From assembly GCA_900073065.1 (NCBI GenBank), contig FJOG01000081.1:1-64000 (forward strand): a stretch of 64,000 nt of DNA, given 5' to 3'. Of this stretch, positions 32,607 through 43,658 are shown piece after piece. The translations under genes and the position numbers were made by a program. The stretch comes from Phialocephala subalpina (Eukaryota > Ascomycota > Leotiomycetes > Helotiales > Mollisiaceae). Each line of letters opens with the position of its first letter. Position 1 is the stretch's first letter. The notes beneath the pieces are model-generated. The model saw only the letters and a list, made by a program, of their open reading frames with translations. It searched no databases and had not been told where the DNA came from.

Positions 32607-34286
32607 TCATTCCGGCCCCCTTCTCGCCAACTTGCTAATCTCCTTCGCAGCTCTGAACTTCCCACCTGCCTTCCTAGAAAGCTCTCCTAAGTCCCTTGCT
32701 TTCTTTCCAATCCGCACCGATTCCTCCCCACTGTCGAGGACGCGAGAAAATGAGGAGCTCAACTCTTGAGAGGTCCAATTTGGAGCTGAAGCTGGGTTTC
32801 CGAAAGCGCCAATACCGAGATACTCGACACGTGTGGCGTAATCATAAAGATCGACCCAGAGAGGGAGGATGATTTGTGGGACACCGACGCTGGGAGGGAT
32901 GAGTTAGCTGTGAAGACGGAGAGATATGGTGATGTGAGAAGAGGAAAATTCACCCAAGGGCTTCGAAGAAGCAATTTGCACCACCATGGTGTACCGATGC
33001 TACAATATTGCCCGTCTCCATCATCGCAGCGGGATCGATGCTGAGCCATTTCTCCAACCTCAACCTTCCATCTTCGATTTCCTTCCAGACTTCGGAAAAG
33101 ACATCGCGAGAATAGATGCCTCTCTTGTTGAACTTCCAAAGGACTTGCAAAGTGGTGTTGCTGAGCAGGTTCTTGATGGCATGTACCATCTCGCCAGCAC
33201 CATACTCATCAAAGGTGACAGTACTCCCAAGGTTAATCAGCACCGTCGGCGCGCGGGACAACCAAGCAGCGAGCTCAGGATCTTGCTCCGCAGCAGGGGC
33301 GGAGGAGCGAAAAATAGGACCACAAGTAACGACATTGTCAGGAATGACTGGCATCGGGAATTCTGATTCAGGAAGGGATTGCGTGAGCCAGAGATACTCT
33401 TTCTGGTAGATTGAGAAAACGTCCAGGGGTTTGGCGATGCCGTTGGCTTTGAGGAAAACTTTCTTTTCAGCGAGGTGGGGTGTGTTGAGAACGCTGTAGA
33501 TGAAGCGGATGTTGAGGTATATGTTGGCTGGGATGAGGTGCCAGGGAACTGGGTATGGGTAGCCTGAGGAAATACTACCATGTCTCAGCCTTGACGGGAC
33601 ATTGAAGAAGGGAGGGGGATTATATACGCGGGGTATTTCCAAAACATGCTTCCCCATGGTTGCATGGATACAAAGTTGTCTTTCAAGGTATTCGGAGACA
33701 GAACCACATGGTTCCGGCCCTGGGTTCTAACAGCATCAAGTGCTGGACCGAGCATAGGGTCAACAACAACAATGAAAGGGTCAATTTCACCCAAGACTCG
33801 CAAGATATCTTTGTAAGTTGCCAGGTAATCGGGAGCGGTCCATGGCATGAGAAAAGTTTGCATATTGTTGCAAAGTGCTGCAATACCTCTGAACCCAGAA
33901 GGCTGAATGGCCTTCTCGATATTGAAGCCGGTGTCATCTAACGATTCAACATAAGTCTTCCCCACCAACGGATGGAAGGCGATTGGGTTTGACGTCGGGT
34001 TTTGGTGTACCGCGAAATTTGAGATTGAGGTGATGGTTTTTTCGAGCTTAGGGAAGGAGGCGTAGTGGATGGAGAGGTCAGGGTATGAGAGCAGGAGGGC
34101 ATGGGTGGTTGCTACATGGACATTTGACATGCCTGGGTGGGCGTCTGTGAGGAAGAGGACGGTGTTGTTGCGTCCCGGGAAAAGTTTTGGAGGACCTGAA
34201 TCCGGGGATGGGGGACTGCGGGAGAAGAAGACCGATGTCCCTGCGACCAAGAGAGCTCCAATCAAATACAGCAGGCGATTAGCCAT
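32607..34286 (-). CDS. UDP-glycosyltransferase (GT1/UGT type), 3 exons
   Basis: A 520-residue family 1 glycosyltransferase that would transfer a sugar from a UDP-sugar to a small acceptor. Exons: 34286-33628, 33574-32954, 32889-32607; introns of 53 and 64 bp, both GT-AG, total in frame. An N-terminal hydrophobic segment (LLYLIGALLVAGTSVFF) suggests a membrane anchor or signal. The acceptor domain contains TVLFLTDAHPGMSNVH. The nucleotide-binding C-terminal domain has VLINLGSTVTFDE and the signature VASVHHGGANCFFEALGVG followed by VPQIILPLWVDLYDYATRVE. The second intron lies inside that signature. Acceptor unknown; the gene is convergent with the NACHT gene and has no obvious pathway partner beyond the amidase. 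Confidence 0.9.
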
Positions 34287-34927
34287 ATTTCTAGCGAGAA
34301 GGTGCGAAGAATATTGGGAGGAGACTCAACACAAACAGAAGTTGCAAAAAGACGAACAACTGCAAAAGCCTGCAGAGGACAGAACCTTTGGGTTTAGCAA
34401 GCTTACGCAAGTTGCGAGGTCAGCACGGTGATTCGTCCATTGATGCGGAGGGAGGCGCAGGGCTAATAGGTCAGCAGTCCCGCAGCGGCCGCTGAAGCAT
34501 CCTGAGAGCAACGAGCAGAAAACGTACAAGCCAGTATGCAGATAACAACGAACGAAATGCTTCAATATTTCCAAGACGGGCCAAAATGTGCTGTCCCGCA
34601 TGGTATTCTTCCTTGAATTCTTTAGCAAAAGGTGGGGTCATGCGGGGTAACAAGATCTTATGCGAGACTACTACGCATTGCACTCTCCAGCTTTCGGTTC
34701 AACTGAACCGCTGGAAGTCATGATCACGGCTTCTGCTGCAAATGAAGGGCACTAAATACTGACATGTTTTACATTGTTACAAGTACCATTTGTACATACA
34801 CCAGAGTCAGGCTCTGAACTCATCATGGCAACCTTATCTCAACCGCCGTACTCATAACCGCATCTCCCTGATGTAATAGTATCACCCGCCAGTTTGCGAA
34901 AGGATTCCTCAGAACTTCGTAGCACAT
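34287..34927. other. Intergenic, no gene recognised
   Basis: About 640 bp between the glycosyltransferase start and the amidase stop. Frames here lack recognisable domains. Confidence 0.5.
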
Positions 34928-36911
34928 TCATCCCAAAGCTGGCTTTGGCAGGTTATCAGCCTCCATCCTAGTCTTGGCACTCGCAACGACGTCCTCCCAG
35001 TTCGATGGTCGCAGTCTGCCGCTATCACCCAAGAACCATTTCTCATGCATTCGTCCCCACGCCAACAGATTATCTTCACTGCCCCATTCTCCCATGGCCA
35101 TGATTCCGACTGGCACCTTTCCTTGTCCTTTCTTCGGCTCGAGATATCCTAGAGGGCATGAGATTGCAGGATTGCCGCAGAAGTTCGCCAACCACACATA
35201 CTCCATGTTTCTAATGCTCGTATTGCCGTCTGTAACACCATGCTTGAGATCTGCCTCCGAACCAATTGGCCAACCAGTCATCGGGGAAGTGGGCGAGACG
35301 ATCACCAGGCCTGGATACTTCTTGAAGTAGTACGCAAGTTGCTGCATGATCATATTCCGAAGTTGTTGAGCAAGGAGATAATCTTGAGCAGGTGTTTGAG
35401 CACCAACAGCGAGCAAGACCTTGTTGGCAGGGTTCAATCCACTGTACCAGTCCTGTGGATTCATGGGATCGGCCTTGGCGCGAGCTGCCATCTCAGCAAG
35501 AATAGTCATGGCGTGTGCAAGTTGTCCTTCCTTTGCGTACGGGATATTGACCTCGACGCGCTCGTAACCGTTCTTCTCGAAGTAGGAGCATGCTTTGTTC
35601 ATCAGGAGGTCCATTCCGGATTCGCACTCACTCTTCCATAGTTCGGCGATGTATCGAGATGGTCCAGGTTCCTTCAAAATCGGAGTTTGTGGTGGAGCGA
35701 AGAGAGAGGATATGGGGTCTTTGGGGTCGGGGACGGCCATGATACGATAGGCAATTTCGAGGTCGTCGATTGTGGCTGCCAATGGGCCAGTTACAGTGAC
35801 TGTGCTTCCAATATCCTCGAGTCGATTGTGTGAAGGCTTCAGGCCGTAGACACCACAGAAAGATGCTGGAATCCGAATACTTCCGCCTCCATCTCCTCCG
35901 AGGGCAAAAGGTACGAGTCCAGCAGCAACGACATAGCCAGCTCCTCCTGAAGATCCGCCAGTGTAGTACTGGTCATTGTATGGATTGCGCGGGGTCCCAT
36001 AGTTGGGATTGTTGTTAGTTGTATCAGAACCCAGCTCATGCATGTTCAACTTGCCCAGAATGATAGCTCCACCATCTTCTAGCAGTTGGACAGGTCTTGT
36101 AGACTTCTCAGCGACTTCAAAGAAGTCGTCATTCTTTCTGCGACCTCCCGTGGTTCTGTAGCCTGCCACATCGTTTTCGTCTTTGATGGCAGTGGGAACG
36201 CCGTCAATAATGCTCAAAGGTGCGCCAGCTTTGTATCTCTCTGTGGATGCCTCCGCGGCTTCAAGAATGGCTTGTATGTGGCTGGTGATGAAAGCTGTGG
36301 AGTGACGGCTGGGATGGTCAATGGTTCTGAGAATGAGGGGAAGTAGAGACTCCGCAACAGCTAGTGGTGTCAGCTCTCCTGAGAGATACATGGTATGATA
36401 GTCTGTAATCGAGTAGAATCGTCCGCTGAGACCTTCAGGTTGTCTTGGAAAGGATTCTAGATCGACCTTGGGCGGATTAAGAGAGGTGGACAATGAGAGC
36501 GGAATGACGGTTGGCTACCAATATCAGCGACAGGATCCCGAAAGAGGAGAATTACACACATCAAATCTCTCCGCGTATTTACTGAGTTGCTTTTGTGGGA
36601 TCTTGCGCAGGCCATCGAACCCCGCGTTAGACCAGAGATACTTTTGGACAAACCCAAGTCTGGATACACTGCTTCCTTGTTAGATCGAGTTTCACTGAAT
36701 GGAGTAGTACTTACAGCCACGCTCCAATGACAAGCAATTGACCTCGGAAAACAGGGTTTGCGTCTTCTGTGTTTCTCAAACGAAGGTTCGGCAGCTCGAC
36801 AGCACGAGGGTAGCCAGAGAAGCGTGGGGTTATCTCGTTCTTTGACTCGGCCATAACGGGACCAAGAGGTCCATCAAGATCAGAAGAATCCTTTGGAATC
36901 GAATCAGCCAT
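34928..36911 (-). CDS. Amidase-signature family hydrolase, 3 exons
   Basis: A 627-residue amidase-signature enzyme hydrolysing C-N bonds of amides. Exons: 36911-36715, 36659-36560, 36514-34928; introns of 55 and 45 bp, GT-AG, total in frame. The Ser-cisSer-Lys machinery is visible: Lys in GVPTAIKDENDVAG, the Gly/Ser-rich YYTGGSSGGAGYVV, and the nucleophile region GGDGGGSIRIPASFCGVYGL. The N-terminal exons encode GFVQKYLWSNAGFDGLRKIP, which is typical of fungal members of this family rather than bacterial ones. Start chosen at MADSIPKDSS. Substrate not predictable. It is divergent from the SPRY gene with about 530 bp between. Confidence 0.92.
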
Positions 36912-37442
36912 GGTAGGTGGTTCGGCAGCGAATGTGTCAACGGAAGGTAGTCAACTTTTGACGTGTCTCAGATAAGATGCATCAGGTGATCCAGCCGGGA
37001 CCTCGGGCAGAACGAGAGGCGGAGAGAGATCAAGAATAGAGGCTGTGTAGGAGTGCCTGAGTAGCAACCATGAGCTTATCTGGCAAGTCGGGGTTCCTGC
37101 TCTGGATGCGCGACCAAAATATGGAGCAACCGTGTGAAGAAAGGAGTTGAGGCTTTTGATATTGACTCTGCAGCCAGAAGTTGAATGGCTCGCTTGGGCC
37201 TCTCCAGAAAGTGTCTAACCATAATGAGTCAAGACCATGTGAATACTCTCTACGCCCCTTTCGGAATTCTGCCTCGAGTCACCGCCTGTTCTGATTCCAA
37301 TGCGCCTCTCTTGGCGTACCAGAGTTCAACCCACGCTGCTGAATGTTTGATGCACAGCCCAGTGACATCAGAAGAGTTATTGTCTCTTCCCCACGAAGGT
37401 TAAGTAAACGTTTCATCCATCTTCTCTTTATCAATACTCTTA
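36912..37442. promoter_or_regulatory. Divergent intergenic region, amidase / SPRY gene
   Basis: About 530 bp between divergent starts, likely holding both promoters. No other gene is supported. Confidence 0.45.
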
Positions 37443-38597
37443 ATGTGTTTTGGCAGCAAATCCGAGGTGGAGGATTCTTCCAACCTCAACGCAAGACCTG
37501 TTGATTCTACACCAACTACGAAGGCAAACACCTTGAGCAAGATGCCACAAGAGTCCTACGCCCCTCCAGCAGGGCCACCACCCAACTACAAGACCTCCGA
37601 CGTATATTCACCTCCAAGCGGTCCTCCTCCAAATAGACACAGAGACGAAGACTATGCCCCTCCATCAGGACCTTCACCTTCTCACGATCAATACGCACCT
37701 TCTCAAGATCAATACGCGCCTCCTCCGGGTCCTCCTCCTCCACAGCACGACTGGCAAACAGCGGTGCCCGATACCTCCCTCCTACCACCCCCTCCTTCAT
37801 TCTTCTCTGGAAATCAACGAAGCTCGACAAACAATGCCACCGAACAAGAAGCAGAGCAAGGCGAGGCATGGTGCGAACAGAACCCTATGACGGAACCAAT
37901 CACCTTCCCCGAAGCAGCGCTGGAAGCAATCGCAACAAGACAGATTGGAGTTATCAAGCCTCGCAGCTATCAAGGGACATTGGAGCGACCAAGACCCGGT
38001 GTCTGGGCTGGGAAATCGAAATCAAGTTGCCCAGATTCCTGCATTACATCTACGATTCCACTATATTCGGTCATGGCACACTCACCGATGCGCACAGGAA
38101 GGAGCAAGACAGTATACTACGAGGTCAGGATCGCGAAGAGAAATCGGAGAGAAGTCAGTCTTGCTATGGGTTTTGCGGCAGCTCCATACCCAACATTCAG
38201 GCTTCCTGGTTGGCACCGCGGATGCTTGGCTGTTCATGGTGATGACGGAAGCAAATACATCAATGATCGCTGGGGAGGAAAGGAGTTCACACAACCATTC
38301 AAGCCCGGAGAGACGTTGGGCATTGGAATGACGTTCACAGCAAGAGACCTTAATGCACCACCTGGATACGGACCCCCACAGGCAGAAGCTGCTACCCCAA
38401 TCGATGTCGAGATATTCCTTACACGAGATGGCATAAAGGCTGGCAGCTGGAATCTACACGAGGAGGGTGACGCGGTGGAGGATCTCCCAGTCACCGGATT
38501 GGAGGGCTTCAACGATATCTATGCTGCTGTTGGCACTTTCGAGAGCGTTGAATTCGAGATTGTGTTCAACCCTGTGGAGTGGATGTTCCGGCCTTGA
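37443..38597 (+). CDS. SPRY-domain protein with Pro/Tyr-rich repeats
   Basis: A 384-residue single-exon protein. Residues about 35-110 are low-complexity repeats of the type YAPPSGPPP/YSPPSGPPP. The C-terminal half is a SPRY domain like that of yeast Ssh4/Ear1-type adaptors: VYYEVRIAKRN, SLAMGFAAAPYPTFRLPGWH, GCLAVHGDDGSKYINDRWGG, FKPGETLGIGMTF and DVEIFLTRDGIKAGSWNLHE. Ssh4-like proteins link cargo to the Rsp5 ubiquitin ligase through PY motifs; here the Pro/Tyr repeats could play that part, but no transmembrane helix is seen, so the link to sorting is an inference. Interestingly, the tandem family starting 700 bp downstream also carries PY motifs. Confidence 0.85.
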   Translation: MCFGSKSEVEDSSNLNARPVDSTPTTKANTLSKMPQESYAPPAGPPPNYKTSDVYSPPSGPPPNRHRDEDYAPPSGPSPSHDQYAPSQDQYAPPPGPPPPQHDWQTAVPDTSLLPPPPSFFSGNQRSSTNNATEQEAEQGEAWCEQNPMTEPITFPEAALEAIATRQIGVIKPRSYQGTLERPRPGVWAGKSKSSCPDSCITSTIPLYSVMAHSPMRTGRSKTVYYEVRIAKRNRREVSLAMGFAAAPYPTFRLPGWHRGCLAVHGDDGSKYINDRWGGKEFTQPFKPGETLGIGMTFTARDLNAPPGYGPPQAEAATPIDVEIFLTRDGIKAGSWNLHEEGDAVEDLPVTGLEGFNDIYAAVGTFESVEFEIVFNPVEWMFRP

Positions 38598-39298
38598 ACT
38601 GGTTCTTGCGAGGATTCTAGGCAGGCGGATTTTTGCAGTCCCTTCTGTGGATTGCATTCTTGAAGATCTTTTTCTTTCTTCTGTATGTCTTGGCCCCCGG
38701 TAAATAGGGTGTGGATTTGTTTGGCGCTCGGGACTTCATTGGACTTTGCAATGCAATTTTGAATACAACAATACCAATCGTTGTTTTCTCCTTTGGAATC
38801 TTGTATTGCTCATTCTCGTTTCGTGCAAGTTGAAATCTACATCATCTGCATTCACTTATCAGGCGATGATATCACCAGCACTTTCCGCTTCGTCATTGTC
38901 TCTTTGAAGATGTATTACGGCTGTCATCTGAGTACTCTCTACTCTGGGTACTAGTGTATACTACCGAAGCTAAAAGTCGACTAGAATTGCACTAGCCAGG
39001 CGGCGTAACAACTGTCATCGAAGTAAAGTTTGGTTCTAGTACAACATGACAACTACAAGTCATCTGGAAATTCTAGAACTCTTCTGAGAGTCGTGACGGA
39101 AGGGTCATAATAGTCCCCACATCCTTAGCTTCTTTGCGATTGTCAAATGACTTAAATGTCCCTCCTCCTAGAACTTTGCGTTCAATGTTGCCACCAGTGC
39201 TATTCATATACCACGACGGCTATCACCGACCTTAGGGAGCACATTACATGTACTCGAAAGCTCGATACTCGACATCACCCGAAACTCAACGCAATATC
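38598..39298. other. Intergenic, no gene recognised
   Basis: About 700 bp between the SPRY gene and the first member of the paralog array. No supported gene; likely 3' flank and promoter. Confidence 0.5.
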
Positions 39299-39766
39299 AT
39301 GGTCAAAGAAGGCGATCAGACCGGTTGGCCGGTTCCGCCTGGTTACAACGAGGCATGCAACACCTCGACCAGCGAGAAGACCATCGGCAGCACTCCCTCA
39401 ACCAAGCAATCGAAGTCTTTATTCGGCTTTCTTCGACGCAACAAGACTGCTCCAGACCCTAACCAAAAACTCGCCTCGAAAACACCTAAATGGACCTGGA
39501 CGAACGCTCAATGCCGTGAGTGGCTCAAGGCTGTCTGCGTGTGGTATCTGGATTACAACGAGGCGGACGCAGAGAAGATTTCGAAGAGGTTCAGGGGATT
39601 TGGACCCTCTATCTATTCAACATCACTTACGGGTTGGGAAACTGTTTTGAAAGGCCAGAAGACTGATGCATATGCCGTCTGTACTTTGGTCTACAACCTG
39701 CAGAAGTCAAAACGTCCCCTGCCGAGGTCGAACGGGGGTTACAACCCATGGAAAGATGCTAAGTAA
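39299..39766 (+). CDS. PY-motif/Trp-rich domain protein, paralog 1 of 6 (open)
   Basis: A 155-residue protein of unrecognised family, first of six tandem paralogs. An N-terminal PPGY lies at residues 13-16, followed by a Ser/Thr/Lys-rich linker. The C-terminal domain begins KWTWTNAQCREWLKAVCVWY and continues with ADAEKISKRFRGFGPSIY, GWETVLKG and VCTLVYNLQKSKRPLP. The order of Trp, Ala and Gly positions is shared with the other copies. The helical spacing suggests a SAM-like fold, but I cannot confirm this. Start chosen at MVKEGD to match the short N-terminus of other copies; the frame is open to a Met at 39248. No intron needed. Confidence 0.65.
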   Translation: MVKEGDQTGWPVPPGYNEACNTSTSEKTIGSTPSTKQSKSLFGFLRRNKTAPDPNQKLASKTPKWTWTNAQCREWLKAVCVWYLDYNEADAEKISKRFRGFGPSIYSTSLTGWETVLKGQKTDAYAVCTLVYNLQKSKRPLPRSNGGYNPWKDAK

Positions 39767-40033
39767 TGGTCGGGTTTTCGAGGGTGCTGGTTGCGAGGGG
39801 TCGTCATTTTGGGGTGAGGTGGATGGGTCCGTGTTTAGCTTGTACTCTAGTCCTGGATGGGGTGGATAATTAGCGCCCCGAATGCACGATATCTCGCACG
39901 CTTTCCTGTCCAGTTATTCTTCTCACCTGTGTTCATTCACCAAGTCTCCCTCTTCACTTCATCATTGAAATTGCACTTTCCACCGAGACAGCACTGAGCA
40001 TCGACTAACCTCGTTCCTTCTCTCTTTACTAAG

Positions 40034-40500
40034 ATGGATTTTTTCAAGCTGCCATGGACAAAGACTCCCAAGTCCTCAAGTACCCAAAAGCCATCTGACA
40101 AGAGCCCTCCTCCTCCTCCATACTCAACTTGCACATGCCCGCGGCCAAATCCTGTGCCAGAAACATCGCTGACCCTAGTCCAAGAAAGCTGCCGCCAAAA
40201 AGCGACCGACATCCCTCAATGGCTTAGTCTCAAGTGGAGTAAAGAGAACAGATTGAACACATCTGCATCACCAAACTCAATTACGAGCCTCAGAAAGCAC
40301 GAGAAACGGCAACGAGATTCAGGGGTTTCGGACCTACTCTATTTGCGATGAGTTTGGAGGTCTAGAAATATATGTTCGGTAAGGAGGAGAGTATTTGGGA
40401 GGCAAACGTCGTCTACAGCTTGGTTTTTGGGTACAGGCATGCGAAGGGCGCTATGCCTCCTAGTTCCATTTTCCCTCACCACGGCAAGAAGAAGCCATGA
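40034..40500 (+). pseudogene. PY-motif family paralog 2, broken
   Basis: Starts MDFFKLPWTKTPK with a PPPPPY motif at residues 25-30. The frame shifts by two bases near 40248: the original frame reads LKWSKEN and the shifted one continues QIEHICITKLNYEPQKARET, then ATRFRGFGPTLFAMSLEV. A TAG at 40363-40365 stands exactly where the other copies have Trp (EW, KW, GW). After it the frame runs on through KYMFGKEESIWEANVVYSLV to KGAMPPSS and a TGA at 40498-40500. TGG to TAG is a RIP-type change. Confidence 0.75.
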
Positions 40501-41046
40501 GAGAATGCTTCGAGGATAGACCGATGGGAGGAAGTCCATGCCAGAATGCAAGAAGATGATTATCCGATCATTTCTAGGTCATTAGATTACAGGAAAGTGA
40601 CAACTTGAGACGTTTCATCTGGGACCATGGTTTGAACACAAAGAATACAAGAAGCACTCAGGCGGCACATGCCAATCGCTATTTTCTTTAATATACTTTC
40701 CATCTCAACCAGGATTTTTCGCCTCACGTGGACGTCTTCCCATCTCAAACTAGTTACATAAGCACATACAAGCGGGAACCAAGGAGCCGGGACTTTGGTA
40801 CAGTGGGCAGTCATGACACCAAGTCTTACGAGTACGCATCTAGCATTCTTCTAGCTCGATTCTCCCGTTGTTCTAGAATTCTAAAATTGTTCTTTCATTC
40901 TACTTTCTCCGTCACTTGAAGATTGCATCCACCAATTCACATCAAACTTCAACAACTCCATTCAGAAATCGTTGTAACAAGATTGTCACAACCCCAAAAC
41001 CATCCGGCTCAAGACCCGAATCAATCTCGATTCTCGACGTTCACAA

Positions 41047-41544
41047 TGACCTCCGGAACACCACTACCGCCGTCATATCAGGACTCTTCATCAGCAGACC
41101 CGGCGCCAATATTTTCATGGGAATGCTTCGATCAACTCCAGAGACACCCCTATTCAAAATCAAACCCATCATAAGACGATCGCGAACAAACCTCCACCAT
41201 ATACCCCGCTATCAGAGATGACCTTTTCATCGATGGGCATAAAAGCTTCGGACACGTCGTAATGGCTCTGGTCTAATGCCGAAGCTCGAATTTGGATTAC
41301 CGCTGTATGCATTGAGTATCTCAATTACTTGCTCGAAGAGAGTGAGGCTATTGCAAACAAATTCAAAGGAATGGGAAATTTCCTCTTCGCCATGTGTATT
41401 GAAGAATGGGGAAAGATGTTCAAGGAGCCAGAAGACGGAAGCTCGATGTTCAATCTCATTTTTTCTCGAAAGCATTTGAAAGGTGCTGTGCCTCCGGGAC
41501 CCAGCGTTTCGCATCACCCGCAGAAATATGGCCAGCAGAAATAA
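41047..41544 (+). pseudogene. PY-motif family paralog 3, broken
   Basis: Starts MTSGTPLPPSYQDSSS (PPSY motif). That frame ends soon after; in another frame a second motif KPPPYTPLSEM appears, which then leads through a TAA at 41260-41262 into the domain WLWSNAEARIWITAVCIEYL, IANKFKGMGNFLFAMCIEEW and GAVPPGPS. At least one frame change and one stop separate the N-terminus from the domain. The domain itself is uninterrupted. Confidence 0.7.
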
Positions 41545-41892
41545 AAGCATGATGTTTTTTACGGGGAGTGATACTGTGGGAGACTACCTCATCTGGCTCG
41601 TTACGGACGAAAGCGAGGGATCAAATTGTGGACAATGGTTGGGTGCGAGATTAGGGCTGCGCTGGGTAGCTTACCATTTCCGTTCAAGACGGCCGTGCCA
41701 AAGCGAAAGTGTATGCGGACCAGACAAAATGTTAGACTAAAAACTTATTAAGCGATTACAACAGATTGCTCCAAGTTATCTCCGAACATATGGCTGCTGC
41801 CTGAACTTTCAATCTTCCACTGCGTGCTCCCGTTATTATTTACGTTTCTCCATTCAAAACCCAAACCACAGGCCAACCCAGCTCACTTCAAG

Positions 41893-42384
41893 ATGGCCTG
41901 GTACAGAGGGGTTTTCTTCAAGAGTGCCAAGACCTTATCAAAATCTGACAACGCAACGATCAGTCATGGGACTCCGGAAAATCCTCTCTCGTCTTCCGCC
42001 ATCGAAGGGAGTCCGCAGGAACAGCAACCACCACCATACTCAGATCACTTGACTTCAGTGAACAACGTCCCCGCTATCTCGCATCCAGAGATTAGAGCAA
42101 CCGTCGCTCCACAGTGACTTTAGTCCAATGCGTAAAGTCGTGCCTAGTTGAAGGCTATTTATATCACATATCTTAATCGAACATCACAAAACGCAAAAGA
42201 AACGGCAAGCAAGTATCATAGGATGGGACATTATCTTTTCGGTATGACGCAACAAAAGTGGATGAATCTTCTAGGTGAAGGGGACGGGGCTTCGGTGTAT
42301 GGTCTGATTTTGAGTCTGAGGGATGAGAAGAGCGTTGTCCCAGATAATATTAACGTACCGCATTGGGAGGAAGAGGGGAAATGA
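41893..42384 (+). pseudogene. PY-motif family paralog 4, four stops
   Basis: One reading frame from MAWYRGVFFKSAKT to a TGA at 42382-42384, with QPPPYS near residues 45-50. Directly before the domain core it carries TGA, TAG, TAA and TAG within 14 codons (42115-42147). Against paralog 3 these fall on Trp, Trp, Gln/Glu and Trp positions. The rest of the domain is open: LKAIYITYLN, ETASKYHRMGHYLFGMTQQK, WMNLLGEGDG and KSVVP. The pattern fits RIP acting on a duplicated gene, without other frame damage. Confidence 0.8.
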
Positions 42385-42891
42385 ATGGGCGGTTGAGCGA
42401 GAGACATCGTGTATTAGGTCTTTATACTGGATTAGTATTTTCATCTCCAAGCATTGCCTAGACTTTCGTCATCATCCGGTAGTCCAGGCTATGATACCAG
42501 GACGATAACAGACCAAAATCACGATGCTTCGTCCGCCGCAGCATATGCATCACAACCTAGCCTAGTCTGGTAGGCAGTGGGCATATATGCGAGAGTCTTG
42601 GGCTTTGGTCGCTAGGTCCCAAAGTCACAAAAAGCGGGAGCTAATGCATCTAGAAACATGAAACCGCATAATTTCACCACCTTGCACTTCGAAGCCGGTG
42701 GCCAATGATCAGTACGAAAACATTAGTATTCAGTTCTTCAGAATAGTACACACACTTCAGAACGACTTCTTTCAGAGAGAGATGTCTTTTCAGAGGAGCT
42801 GGTTACAATAATTCTCAAATAATGAGCTGGAGCCATCTCGAGGACGATTACTTTACACTTCAGACATCAGATATGCTGCCATCATACGAAG

Positions 42892-43371
42892 ATGGTTGTG
42901 CTACCCCAGAGTCAGGGCCTTGAAATAGCCACACTGGCACAACCACCCAGCCAAGACAAAGCGCAAACAACGGAGGAAGCACTCAATAGCGATAGAAACG
43001 CGACCGGCTCTCGAGTGATGCTTGGAGCCCTGCGCGAGAAAGCTGAGAGGTACACATTGGCTCGTTCAATCCTCATGTTGGAATGGGATATAGCTCAGTG
43101 TCGAACTTGGCTTGTTGCAGCCTTGATAGAACTCTGTGGGATGAAGCACGACACCGCAAGAACCTTTACTGCAACAATATTAAGAGATCACTCTAATAGA
43201 TATTTTCTCCATGCACTACCCAAAACTTGGTGAGTGAGCTACCTTGAGAGCCGAAACGGAGGACGAATATACGCTCGTCTGTCGATCGCAAGAGGGAAAG
43301 GAGCTGTCCCCCAAACTCCCCAGATTCATATACCACCTGAAGATATGAATGGGTATCCATGGGTTCAATAG
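42892..43371 (+). pseudogene. PY-motif family paralog 5, broken
   Basis: The domain is recognisable in the frame beginning at 42892: MLEWDIAQCRTWLVAALIEL, then HDTARTFTATILRD and LPKTW. A TGA at 43231-43233 follows directly after the conserved Trp. The same frame then continues with IYARLSIARGKGAVPQTPQ to a TAG at 43369-43371. An upstream start with a LPSYED motif exists in another frame near 42821, so a frame change is also needed to join the N-terminus. Confidence 0.65.
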
Positions 43372-43658
43372 TGGGGTTTCGGAAGAAGAAATCGGTCTGC
43401 GCATGATTGAGGTAGGCTGACAGCTCATCAAGCAGAAACGAAATCACGTGTGTTAGATTAAGGGGGCAGGTTCGTGACACTCAACACGGGACCAGGGTTG
43501 TCTATTTCTGGTACGCTCATTTATCAACGATACACATCGAGTATCGAGCAAATGAAAGCGACGGCAAACTTGGAGGAACAACTCATGACCTAAATACGGC
43601 GATGTCCTCGACCTTCCTGAACATCTCATGGTTCTCATCATCACTGCAAACACCCAAG

